Shown here: positions 27,649 to 34,692 of the stretch, piece by piece
Layout: each line of letters begins with the position of its first letter
Position numbering within the stretch: position 1 is the first letter of the stretch
Assembly (NCBI GenBank): GCA_003132505.1
Contig: PKXY01000034.1
Span: forward strand, 62,001-126,000
DNA from: Solirubrobacterales bacterium
GTDB taxonomy: Bacteria > Actinomycetota > Thermoleophilia > Solirubrobacterales > Solirubrobacteraceae
DNA length: 64,000 nucleotides
Reading direction: 5' to 3'
The notes under the pieces: generated by a model
What the model was told of the DNA's origin: nothing
The model's database searches: none
What the model saw: the letters and a program-made list of their open reading frames with translations, nothing else
Position numbers and translations under genes: made by a program

Positions 27649-27713
27649 GCGCCGAGTCTATCTTTGGGGATGGCGACGACTACGGTAGCTCGCGTGCGTG
27701 CGCCACCGTCGAC
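27633..27713. repeat. 18-bp perfect inverted repeat flanking a 45-bp divergent promoter-like spacer
   Basis: Left arm 27633-27650 and right arm 27696-27713 are exact reverse complements. The left arm holds the GTG start of the methyltransferase on the minus strand. The right arm holds a mirror GTG at 27698 on the plus strand that reads six codons and stops at TAA 27716. Each GTG is preceded at six bases by a TAGNN(T/C) hexamer (27655-27660 minus; 27686-27691 plus). Confidence 0.85.
27655..27660 (-). promoter_or_regulatory. -10 element TAGACT, leaderless promoter of the methyltransferase
   Basis: On the minus strand TAGACT is followed by six bases and the GTG at 27648. It lies within the spacer of the inverted repeat. 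Confidence 0.5.
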
Positions 27714-27903
27714 GCTAACCGGCTGCACGCGCGAACCCTGAATGCCGACGCATCGTGGTATCCGTGCGGACCGCCGATGCGCTCTGATCGCAAATGCGCA
27801 CCTCGCGAAAGTCTCGCTGAAGAGGAGACCAGCCTAATAGGCTGCCTGAAGTGTTCGCGCTTTTGCTCATTTACGATCCAGGGCGACGAGTGCGATTCCT
27901 TCC

Positions 27904-29061
27904 GTGAGCCCTGCGAGCTCTCGCTCCCTCGATGCGCGTCGCGCCCTGATGCAGCGACTCCCCAGGGTCGAGCTTGCCGGCTTTCTCGAGAGCGCCGTCG
28001 GGGCGGGCGAGGCAGCGCGGCGCTACCTCGGGGCGCTGCGCTCGGTTGGCGTACCCGTGCGCCCGCGCGACGTCGAACTCCCGGGTCGCGACCCCGCGCG
28101 GACCGCCTTTGACCAGGGCGGCCGCTTCGCCCTGCGCACGACGCGCTTCAACCTTATCTGCCTCAACCCGGAGCAGCTGATCCCATACCGCTCTTCTCAC
28201 GCGGCTCCGAGCGGGCACCGGCGAACGACCGTCGCAGCCTGGAATTGGGAGGTTGACATCTTGCCTCCGGGATGGGCCGACGCGGCGAGCGAGGTCGCGG
28301 AGATCTGGGCCTGTTCGGAGTTCACGGCGAGCTTCATCCGTGCTGGTACCGGCGCGCCGGTCGTGGCGATGCCTCTCCCGTTGGCGACCGCGATCGCGCG
28401 TCCTCCGGCATTGGCGCCGGACTTGCCCGCCGGCTTTCGCGTTCTGATGATCTTCGACTATCTCTCGACGATCCAGCGCAAGAACCCGATCGGGGCGATC
28501 GAGGCCTACCGCCAGGCATTTGCTCCGAGCGATGGCGCGCAGCTGATCGTGAAGTCGATCAATGGCGCGCACCGTGTGGAGGCCCGCGAGCAGGTCGAGC
28601 GCGCAGCCATCGGTCGCAGCGACATCGTCCTGATGGAGGAGACTATCTCGGGTGCCGCGCGCGACGCACTGGTCGCCGCCTGCGACTGCTTGCTGTCCTT
28701 GCATCGCGGCGAGGGCTTCGGACTCTCGCTCGCCGACGCGATGGTCGCCGGCAAGCCGGTTGTTGCCACTGCCTACGGCGGCAACACCGAGTTCATGAGG
28801 CCCACGAACTCCTACCTCGTTCCCTACGAGATGACGAATGTCGGCCCGGGCTGCGAGCACTACCCGCCTGAGGCGCGGTGGGCCGAGCCCGACGTGTCAA
28901 GCGCGGCGGCAGCGCTGCGCGAGATCGCCGGCGACGTCGGAGTGGCACGGGAGCGCGGCCTAACGGCTCAGGCCGACGTCCGTACGCTTCTCGCCCCCGA
29001 ACGCATCGGGCGACTGATGCTCAGACGCTTCGAGGCGCTTCGTAGCGACCCAGCCGCTTGA
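27904..29061 (+). CDS. family 4 glycosyltransferase, paralogue of the C-domain of the 4128 protein
   Basis: The 385-residue protein is a GT-B transferase that parallels the C-terminal half of the 926-residue protein. Shared blocks are QRKNPIGAIEAYRQAF, LLSLHRGEGFGLSLADAM, GNTEFMRPTNSYLVPY and YPPEARWAEPD. The N-terminus PRVELAGFLESAVGAGEAAR corresponds to the GYFNTESGVGEHAR opening of the paralogue. The GTG at 27904 is the start used here. Upstream 255 bp hold the inverted repeat and a small AGCCT-AAT-AGGCT palindrome near 27832. Confidence 0.88.
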   Translation: MSPASSRSLDARRALMQRLPRVELAGFLESAVGAGEAARRYLGALRSVGVPVRPRDVELPGRDPARTAFDQGGRFALRTTRFNLICLNPEQLIPYRSSHAAPSGHRRTTVAAWNWEVDILPPGWADAASEVAEIWACSEFTASFIRAGTGAPVVAMPLPLATAIARPPALAPDLPAGFRVLMIFDYLSTIQRKNPIGAIEAYRQAFAPSDGAQLIVKSINGAHRVEAREQVERAAIGRSDIVLMEETISGAARDALVAACDCLLSLHRGEGFGLSLADAMVAGKPVVATAYGGNTEFMRPTNSYLVPYEMTNVGPGCEHYPPEARWAEPDVSSAAAALREIAGDVGVARERGLTAQADVRTLLAPERIGRLMLRRFEALRSDPAA

Positions 29062-29173
29062 GGCGCCTAGGCGCAGCTGATCGATGCGACGCTCGCTCGG
29101 GAGTGCAGCCGCGTGCCGGGACGCTTGCTCGGGAATGCGATTCATCGCTTCGGGTGCCGGAGTGCGCCGCTGC

Positions 29174-29179
29174 TAGCCT
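29174..29179 (+). promoter_or_regulatory. -10 element TAGCCT upstream of rfbC
   Basis: TAGCCT lies nine bases before the ATG at 29189. The remaining 29062-29173 shows no gene or clear structure. Confidence 0.4.
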
Positions 29180-29188
29180 CCTGCCGCG

Positions 29189-29752
29189 ATGGAGGTCCAC
29201 GAGGCGAAGCTAACCGACGTGCTCATGATCGTGCCGGTGATCCACGGTGACGAGCGGGGCTTCTTCCACGAGACCTACAGGCGCGACCAGCTCGCCGCCA
29301 CGCCGCTCCGGTCGGTCGAGTTCGTGCAGGAGAATCACTCGCGCTCGGCCGCGGGTGTTCTGCGGGGGATGCACTTTCAGGTCGGTGAGGGGATAGGCAA
29401 GCTCGTGCGCTGCCCGCGCGGCGCGATCTTCGACGTCGTCGTCGATCTTCGGCGCGGATCGCCGACCTTCGCCGGTTGGGAGGGCTTCGAGCTCGACGAC
29501 GAGAGCCTGCGCCAGCTCTGGGTGCCCGTGGGGTTTGCCCACGGCTTCTTGACGCGGTCGGCGGTCGCCGACGTCATCTATAAACAGACCGGCTACTACG
29601 ATCCGGCACTTGAGCGCGCGATCGCCTGGAACGATCCTGACGTCGCCGTGCGCTGGCCACTCGAAGGCGCTCCCGTGCTGTCGGCCAAGGACGCGGCAGC
29701 GCCGCGGCTCGCGGACATCGCCGACGAGCTGCCGTTCACCTACGAGGTGTGA
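29189..29752 (+). CDS. rfbC: dTDP-4-dehydrorhamnose 3,5-epimerase
   Basis: The 187-residue cupin enzyme epimerises dTDP-4-keto-6-deoxyglucose at C3 and C5 on the way to dTDP-L-rhamnose. Seen motifs are DERGFFHETYRRDQ, GVLRGMHFQ (catalytic His), FDVVVDLRRGSPTF, VPVGFAHGF and YKQTGYYDP. Length is normal. RfbA, RfbB and RfbD are not in the window, so they must be encoded elsewhere if rhamnose is made. It sits at the right edge of the polysaccharide locus. Confidence 0.94.
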   Translation: MEVHEAKLTDVLMIVPVIHGDERGFFHETYRRDQLAATPLRSVEFVQENHSRSAAGVLRGMHFQVGEGIGKLVRCPRGAIFDVVVDLRRGSPTFAGWEGFELDDESLRQLWVPVGFAHGFLTRSAVADVIYKQTGYYDPALERAIAWNDPDVAVRWPLEGAPVLSAKDAAAPRLADIADELPFTYEV

Positions 29753-29800
29753 CCCCTCAGGCGACACGGCCGGTCGATTGCCCTGGCATCCTTTGGCCCA

Positions 29801-30769
29801 ATGCGTGAGCGCCTAGCAGCCATCGAGATTACCCCGCGACGATTCGAGATGGTCGCGCTTCTGGCGCTCGTCTCGCTGACACTGATCGTCATCACCGGCG
29901 CGGCGGTGCGACTCAGCGGCTCTGGTCTCGGCTGCCCCGACTGGCCGCGCTGCTACGGGCATGTCTACCCCCCGCTCAAAACGCACGCCTTGATCGAATT
30001 CTCAAACCGGATCGTGTCGGGCCTGGTCGGAGTGATGACCGTCGCGGCCGGTCTGTGCGCCTGGCGGCGACGTCCGTTTCGCCGCGACCTGCTCGCGCTC
30101 GGTGTGGCGCTACCGCTCGGTGTCGCCGCGCAGGCGGTTCTCGGCGGCTACACCGTCGAGAACAAGCTCGCGCCGGGCTTCGTCATGGCCCATTTCAGCC
30201 TCTCGATGGTGATCCTGGTCGCGGCGGTTGCGCTCTACTGGCGCGCGCGCGGGCCAGCCGTCAGTCCGGTCGCCGAGCCGACAACCGATCGCGTCGCGGT
30301 ATGGGCGGTGCGGGCGCTCGCGCCGTTTGCAGCCGTGGTCCTGGTGGCCGGCACCGCGGCGACCGCCGCCGGGCCGCACTCGGGCGGTGCTGTGGGGCAG
30401 ATGATCAAGCGACTTCACTTCTTCGGCGCTAGCACGTTGAGCTGGACGGTTCACGTGCATGGAGCGATCGCGTTCGCCTTCGGCCTCGCTGCCGTGACGG
30501 TCTGGGTGATGCTCGAGCGGCGCCAGGCGGAGCCGATGGTGCGGCGCGCCGTGAGCTGGGTTTGCGTGTTCGTGGCGGCTCAGGGCGTGGTCGGCGCGGT
30601 CCAGTATGAGACCCATCTTCCCAGTGAATTGGTCTGGGTTCACGTGGCTGGAGCCACCCTCACGTGGCTCTGTGTGCTGTGGGGTGTCGCCGCGGCGGGC
30701 CGGCTGGAGCCGCGCTTCGCGCGAACCGGCTCGCAAATTCGGGCTTCTATGGCTGCCCGTAATACCTGA
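29801..30769 (+). CDS. ctaA: heme A synthase (COX15/CtaA family)
   Basis: The 322-residue membrane protein has about eight helices. GAAVRLSGSGLGCPDWPRCYG near residue 40 is the CtaA signature with its extracellular Cys pair. HLIEFSNRIVSGL-type sequence follows (seen here as LIEFSNRIVSG, with Asn where many members have His), and histidines KRLHFFGAS and VHVHGAIAF mark the second heme site. It converts heme O to heme A for cytochrome oxidase. No oxidase genes are adjacent. The ATG at 29801 follows rfbC by 48 bp. Confidence 0.9.
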   Translation: MRERLAAIEITPRRFEMVALLALVSLTLIVITGAAVRLSGSGLGCPDWPRCYGHVYPPLKTHALIEFSNRIVSGLVGVMTVAAGLCAWRRRPFRRDLLALGVALPLGVAAQAVLGGYTVENKLAPGFVMAHFSLSMVILVAAVALYWRARGPAVSPVAEPTTDRVAVWAVRALAPFAAVVLVAGTAATAAGPHSGGAVGQMIKRLHFFGASTLSWTVHVHGAIAFAFGLAAVTVWVMLERRQAEPMVRRAVSWVCVFVAAQGVVGAVQYETHLPSELVWVHVAGATLTWLCVLWGVAAAGRLEPRFARTGSQIRASMAARNT

Positions 30770-30846
30770 ACATCCGTGATGAGCGCTAGCGTTGGGCCTG
30801 TAGCTGTCCAGTTTGGGCGTCAACTTGCCCATCAGAGAGGAGCGTC

Positions 30847-31122
30847 ATGACGAAGAACGAGCTCGCTGGCACGGTCGCCGAGAGCGCTGGCATCGGCGTA
30901 GGCCAGGCCCGGAGCGCGGTGGATGCGGTGTTCGACACCATCTCCTCGCAGCTTGCGTCCGGCAGCGAGGTATCGATCGCCGGCTTCGGGAAGTTCGGCG
31001 TAAGCAACCGCGCGGCTCGCATGGGACGCAACCCTGCGACCGGTGCGACGATTCAGATTCGAGCGAGCAAGGCAGCGAAGTTCTCGGCCGCCAGCGCACT
31101 GAAGAAGCACCTCAACCCGTAG
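30847..31122 (+). CDS. HU family DNA-binding protein
   Basis: This 91-residue protein has the HU/IHF fold: MTKNELAGTVAESAGIG helix, GSEVSIAGFGKFGVSNRAAR beta arm entry, GRNPATGATIQIRASKAAKF arm return with the conserved RNP-type tip. It lacks the Lys/Ala-rich C-terminal extension of mycobacterial and Streptomyces HupS-like proteins. A clear GAGAGGAG ribosome site precedes the ATG. It probably compacts and bends DNA as a nucleoid protein. Confidence 0.96.
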   Translation: MTKNELAGTVAESAGIGVGQARSAVDAVFDTISSQLASGSEVSIAGFGKFGVSNRAARMGRNPATGATIQIRASKAAKFSAASALKKHLNP

Positions 31123-31130
31123 GCCGCGGC

Positions 31131-31158
31131 GGGCGCGAGGTCGTGCGGCCTCGCGCCC
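31131..31158 (+). terminator. 10-bp perfect hairpin after the HU gene
   Basis: GGGCGCGAGG (31131-31140) pairs with CCTCGCGCCC (31149-31158) around an eight-base loop, nine bases after the stop. There is no T-tract. Confidence 0.55.
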
Positions 31159-31221
31159 CGCTGGCGGGAAGACGATCCACAAGCCGCGAGGTCTTCCGTC
31201 ACTTAGTGCGAGAATCGGCGC

Positions 31222-31680
31222 ATGCGCGTCACTGCCAAGGCCGACTACGCCGTGCGGGCTGCGATCGAGCTGGTCGGTGCCAGCGAGGACGCGCCGCGCA
31301 AGGCGGACTCGATCGCAGTCGCGCAGGGTATCCCGCCATCGTTCCTCGAGAACATCCTCAACCAGCTCAAGAGCGCCGGCATCGTCCGCTCGCAACGCGG
31401 ACCGGACGGCGGCTGGTGGCTGCGGCGCCCGGCCGAGGAGCTGACCCTGGCCGACGTGATCCGCGCGGTCGAGGGACCGCTCGCGAGCGTCCGCGGCGAG
31501 CGGCCTGAGCACCTTCACTACGCAGGGTCCGCCGCTCCGCTTCAGGAGGTCTGGATCGCGCTGCGCGCGAATATCCGTGATGTGCTTGAGCACGTCACGG
31601 TGGGGGCGTTGGCGGCAGGCGAGCTCCCCGACTTCGTCAGCTCGCTCGCCCGCGTGCCTGGCGCCTGGACAAGCGGCTGA
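31222..31680 (+). CDS. Rrf2-family transcriptional regulator lacking Fe-S cysteines
   Basis: The 152-residue protein has the Rrf2 winged helix: MRVTAKADYAVRAAIELV, IPPSFLENILNQLKSAGIV, SQRGPDGGWWLRRP wing and LADVIRAVEGPL. The cluster loop that carries three Cys in IscR/NsrR reads SVRGERPEHLHYAGSAAP here, with no Cys, so it probably does not bind a [2Fe-2S] cluster in the usual way. Target genes are not evident. The next gene starts 23 bp later and could be co-transcribed. Confidence 0.9.
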   Translation: MRVTAKADYAVRAAIELVGASEDAPRKADSIAVAQGIPPSFLENILNQLKSAGIVRSQRGPDGGWWLRRPAEELTLADVIRAVEGPLASVRGERPEHLHYAGSAAPLQEVWIALRANIRDVLEHVTVGALAAGELPDFVSSLARVPGAWTSG

Positions 31681-31703
31681 CCGCCGCGGCTCGTGACTCG
31701 CTG

Positions 31704-32933
31704 ATGAGTTGGCCGCGCCTGCGCAGCGTCGGCCGCAAAAACACCACCACGAGCACCGCCACGGGTCCGCTGGAGATGACCGCGCTCCGCGATAACTGGG
31801 AGGAGCTTGCGAGGTCGATACCGATGCGCTCGATTCTTTGGCGGCAGCGGCCCTGGGAGGCGGAGGAATTCTTCGCCACAGGCCGCGAGCAGGTTGATCG
31901 ATCGATGACGACGTTGAGTGACCTCGGCATTCGACCGGCGGGCCGAGCACTCGACTTCGGGTGCGGCATCGGCAGGCTGACCCAGGCGCTCGCGAACCAG
32001 TTCGATGAGGTGGTCGGCGTGGATGTAGCGGCCCCGATGATCGAGCAGGCAAAGAACTACAACCGCTTTGGCGAACGCTGTCGCTACTTGGTTAACGCCA
32101 CTGACGACCTACGCCAATTTGAGAACGCTAGCTTCGACTTCGTCTTCAGTCTGATCGTCCTGCAGCACGTCGGCACACCGCTCGCCATGCGCTACATCTC
32201 CGAATTCGTGCGGGTGCTGCGTCCGGGCGGCGTCGCAATGTTTCAAGCGCCCAGCGAGATCGTCTCTACGCTGCCGCTTGCGCCGTCGGCTATTCGGGCC
32301 GAGCTCGAGCTGATCGAGCCACCGCTGGAGGGGCTGGAGAACTTGCCCAGCGCCTCGATCGTGTCGCTTCAGATCCGTGTCCGTAACGCGTCGTCGCTGC
32401 CATGGCTACCCGAGCACCGGATCATCGTGGCCGGTAAGTGGCGCGATCGTGACGGGCGCACCGTTGTCGACCCGGAGCAGGGTCCGCGGACGCCGCTCAC
32501 ACTCGGCATCGACGCTGCAGCCTCGGCGGACATCGCCGCCGAGGTCTCTCTGCCCAGCGAGCCTGGACCTCACGTCCTCGAGTTCGACCTCCATCAGGTC
32601 GGCCACGGCTGGTTTGCCGAGCAGGGGTCACGGCCCTTGGCGATCCCGATTTCGGTGATCGGCGGTGTAGCGCCAGAGAACACGCGTGCCCCTGGACCTG
32701 AGCAGCCTGACCGCGCGGTCGCCGCAACGCCTCCGCCAATCGAGATGCATGCCGTTCCACGGGCCGAGGTGCTCAGAATTCTGCAGGCGGGCGGAGCTGA
32801 GCCGGTTGCGGTCCTGGACGACACTTCCGCCGGCTACGAGTGGGTCAGCTTCACTTATGTGGCTCAGAAAAGGTCGTCTGGACTGCGTCGTTGGCTCCGA
32901 GGCGCGGCGGGACAGCGCCGCATGAACAGCTGA
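31704..32933 (+). CDS. SAM methyltransferase with C-terminal Ig-like beta-sandwich domain
   Basis: The 409-residue protein has a methyltransferase core at ~75-210: ALDFGCGIGRLTQALA, VVGVDVAAPMIEQA, FVFSLIVLQHVGTP, VLRPGGVAMFQAP. Residues ~225-330 form a beta domain with LQIRVRNASSLPW, VVDPEQGPRTPLTL and VLEFDLHQVGHGWFAEQG, a pattern also found in tails of glycan-export and glycosyltransferase proteins. A short C-terminal segment ends in RRWLRG. An ATG at 31776 could be the true start. By analogy with chain-terminating methyltransferases it may cap a glycan, but that is inference. Confidence 0.8.
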   Translation: MSWPRLRSVGRKNTTTSTATGPLEMTALRDNWEELARSIPMRSILWRQRPWEAEEFFATGREQVDRSMTTLSDLGIRPAGRALDFGCGIGRLTQALANQFDEVVGVDVAAPMIEQAKNYNRFGERCRYLVNATDDLRQFENASFDFVFSLIVLQHVGTPLAMRYISEFVRVLRPGGVAMFQAPSEIVSTLPLAPSAIRAELELIEPPLEGLENLPSASIVSLQIRVRNASSLPWLPEHRIIVAGKWRDRDGRTVVDPEQGPRTPLTLGIDAAASADIAAEVSLPSEPGPHVLEFDLHQVGHGWFAEQGSRPLAIPISVIGGVAPENTRAPGPEQPDRAVAATPPPIEMHAVPRAEVLRILQAGGAEPVAVLDDTSAGYEWVSFTYVAQKRSSGLRRWLRGAAGQRRMNS

Positions 32934-33023
32934 TCCCTGCGGGCGTGCCCCGCTCGCTTGGGGCTCGTCAACACCGCAGCGGGCCGGAAGGTTCGTTTGC
33001 TTCGTTATGCCGCGGTAACACGC

Positions 33024-33056
33024 CCGAGCGCATCGTGAGTCGGCGCTCGGGGTTTT
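33024..33056 (+). terminator. intrinsic terminator-like hairpin with T-tract
   Basis: CCGAGCGC (33024-33031) pairs with GCGCTCGG (33043-33050), followed by GGTTTT. It lies 90 bp after the methyltransferase stop and before the secreted-protein gene, separating the two units. Confidence 0.6.
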
Positions 33057-33102
33057 AGGCGTGCAAGCAATTCTGTTCAGCTTCTGGAGGAGGCTCACAA
33101 CA

Positions 33103-34530
33103 ATGCAATCGAGAAATCTCAGAGGGGTGGTCTGCGCCGGCGTGCTCGCGCTCACCAGCCTTGCCGTGCTCGCTCCGTCTGGCGCCAGCGCGCATTCCAT
33201 TCAGCGGCTCCGGTTCCGGGGACCGCATCGCATCACGATCCACGCCCAACCGAATCCGATCGTTGCCGGGGAGCCAGTCGTCATCTTCGGACGTCTGCTC
33301 GGCCGCGACGATCAGGACCGCCTGGTGGTTCTGTACCACCGCGCCGCCGGCAGCCTGCTTGGCTTCGTTCCGGTGCAGACGACGCAAACGGACGTCAACG
33401 GCGCCTATGAGTTCTCACGCGCCGATGGTCGCGTCGATACGAGTCGCGAGTGGTACGTCGCGTCCGCAGGCGCCGTCAGTCGGGTCGTCAACGAGCGCGT
33501 TGCAAGTCTTGTCACGCTCGGCGTGACGGGGCCAGACAATCAGGCCGAGCCGGACGGCTCGGTGCTCTACACCGGCAAGGGCTTTGTCTACACCTTCGCT
33601 GGAAATGACGCTCCCGGCGTGCCCGGAGCGCGCGTCCTGCTGCAGCGTCAGGCCGCAGCCGGCGGGCTCAACGACTGGGTGACGATCGGGCGCGGAACGC
33701 TCGACGCGAGCGACGACTTCTCGATCGTCCACTCGTTCGTGATCCCGTCGAGCAGCGGCGGTGATGCAAATGTCCGGGTCCTCGTGCCGGCGGACGGTAC
33801 GAACATCGCCAGCCCGTCGCAATCGTTCTCTTATGAGATCGAGCAGACGCAGAACCCCAAGCTCACGATTCTGCCCGCCTCCTACGTGATCGAAGAGGGC
33901 TCGAAGGACACGATCAACGGAGTCGACGCAGCCGGCGCGGGTCAGACGGTGACGCTGTACGCGCACGTCGCGCACGAGCAATTCCAGTCGATCGCGACGA
34001 TCGTCAGCGGCTCCGGGGGAACCTACTCGTTCGGCGTGAGCCCGGTGTACAGCACCTACTATCGCGTCACGAGCAGCAGTCCCGTGGCAGCCAAGCTCTC
34101 GACCGGTCCGAGCGGCACCGTCGGTCCGACCGGCCCGACGGGCGCCACGAACGCGGTTGCACGACCGGCGACGACCTCCGCCGTCGCATTCGTCGGCGTG
34201 CGTGTCGTGCTGACCCTGAAGACGACCGCTACGACGATCAACCAGGGCCAGTCGGTGACGTTCAGCGGATCTGTCAACCCCGATGAGACCGGCCGCAACA
34301 TCTACCTCGAGCGCCTCAACGCGACGGGTACGCAGTGGCACATCATCGCGAGTGCCGTGGTCGGTTCCGACTCGCAGTACTCGCTCTCGTGGTCCTTCTA
34401 TGAGATCGGCAGCGAAACGCTGCGGGTCGCAATGGTCGGTAGCCCCGAGAACCAAGGCAACGCGACAACCCCGGTGAACGTCACCGTAAAAGCAGTACCG
34501 GTCACCGCGCTGGTCCCAGCCGGCGGCTGA
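33103..34530 (+). CDS. secreted protein with Ig-like beta-sandwich repeats
   Basis: The 475-residue protein starts at ATG 33103, preceded by a strong GGAGGAGG ribosome site nine bases upstream. It has a signal peptide (VVCAGVLALTSLAVLAPSGASA) cut near residue 30. Repeated units with openings like ITIHAQPNPIVAGEPVVIFG and TINQGQSVTFSGSVNPDETG look like bacterial Ig-like domains that give extended cell-surface or extracellular proteins. A short GPTGPTG collagen-like stretch lies near residue 345. No catalytic motif is seen, and a structural or adhesive role is plausible. Confidence 0.78.
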   Translation: MQSRNLRGVVCAGVLALTSLAVLAPSGASAHSIQRLRFRGPHRITIHAQPNPIVAGEPVVIFGRLLGRDDQDRLVVLYHRAAGSLLGFVPVQTTQTDVNGAYEFSRADGRVDTSREWYVASAGAVSRVVNERVASLVTLGVTGPDNQAEPDGSVLYTGKGFVYTFAGNDAPGVPGARVLLQRQAAAGGLNDWVTIGRGTLDASDDFSIVHSFVIPSSSGGDANVRVLVPADGTNIASPSQSFSYEIEQTQNPKLTILPASYVIEEGSKDTINGVDAAGAGQTVTLYAHVAHEQFQSIATIVSGSGGTYSFGVSPVYSTYYRVTSSSPVAAKLSTGPSGTVGPTGPTGATNAVARPATTSAVAFVGVRVVLTLKTTATTINQGQSVTFSGSVNPDETGRNIYLERLNATGTQWHIIASAVVGSDSQYSLSWSFYEIGSETLRVAMVGSPENQGNATTPVNVTVKAVPVTALVPAGG

Positions 34531-34553
34531 CCGCAACACCAGCACGTCGAGAC

Positions 34554-34583
34554 GGAAGGGGTCGCCAACAGGCGGCCCCTTCC
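34554..34583 (+). terminator. strong hairpin terminator after the secreted-protein gene
   Basis: GGAAGGGG (34554-34561) pairs with CCCCTTCC (34576-34583), with an inner CGCC/GGCG stem extending it. ATTTACGG follows. It lies 24 bases after the stop. Confidence 0.7.
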
Positions 34584-34662
34584 ATTTACGGCTAAGCCAC
34601 CAGCAACACGGCGACCAAGAACGATGGCACTAGCAACAAGCGCCGACTGAGCCAGGAGGCCG

Positions 34663-34681
34663 CTGCCGGCGAAGCCGGCAG
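34663..34681 (-). terminator. hairpin after the wall-hydrolase gene
   Basis: CTGCCGGC and GCCGGCAG form an eight-base perfect stem with a GAA loop, about 12 bases past the minus-strand stop at 34693. No T-run follows. Confidence 0.5.
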
Positions 34682-34692
34682 CCCGGGTCTCT

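Noticed and set aside
27633-27713. Site-specific invertible element as a firm call
   Set aside because: No recombinase gene is in the window and a static inverted duplication explains the sequence equally well, so it is reported only as a candidate.
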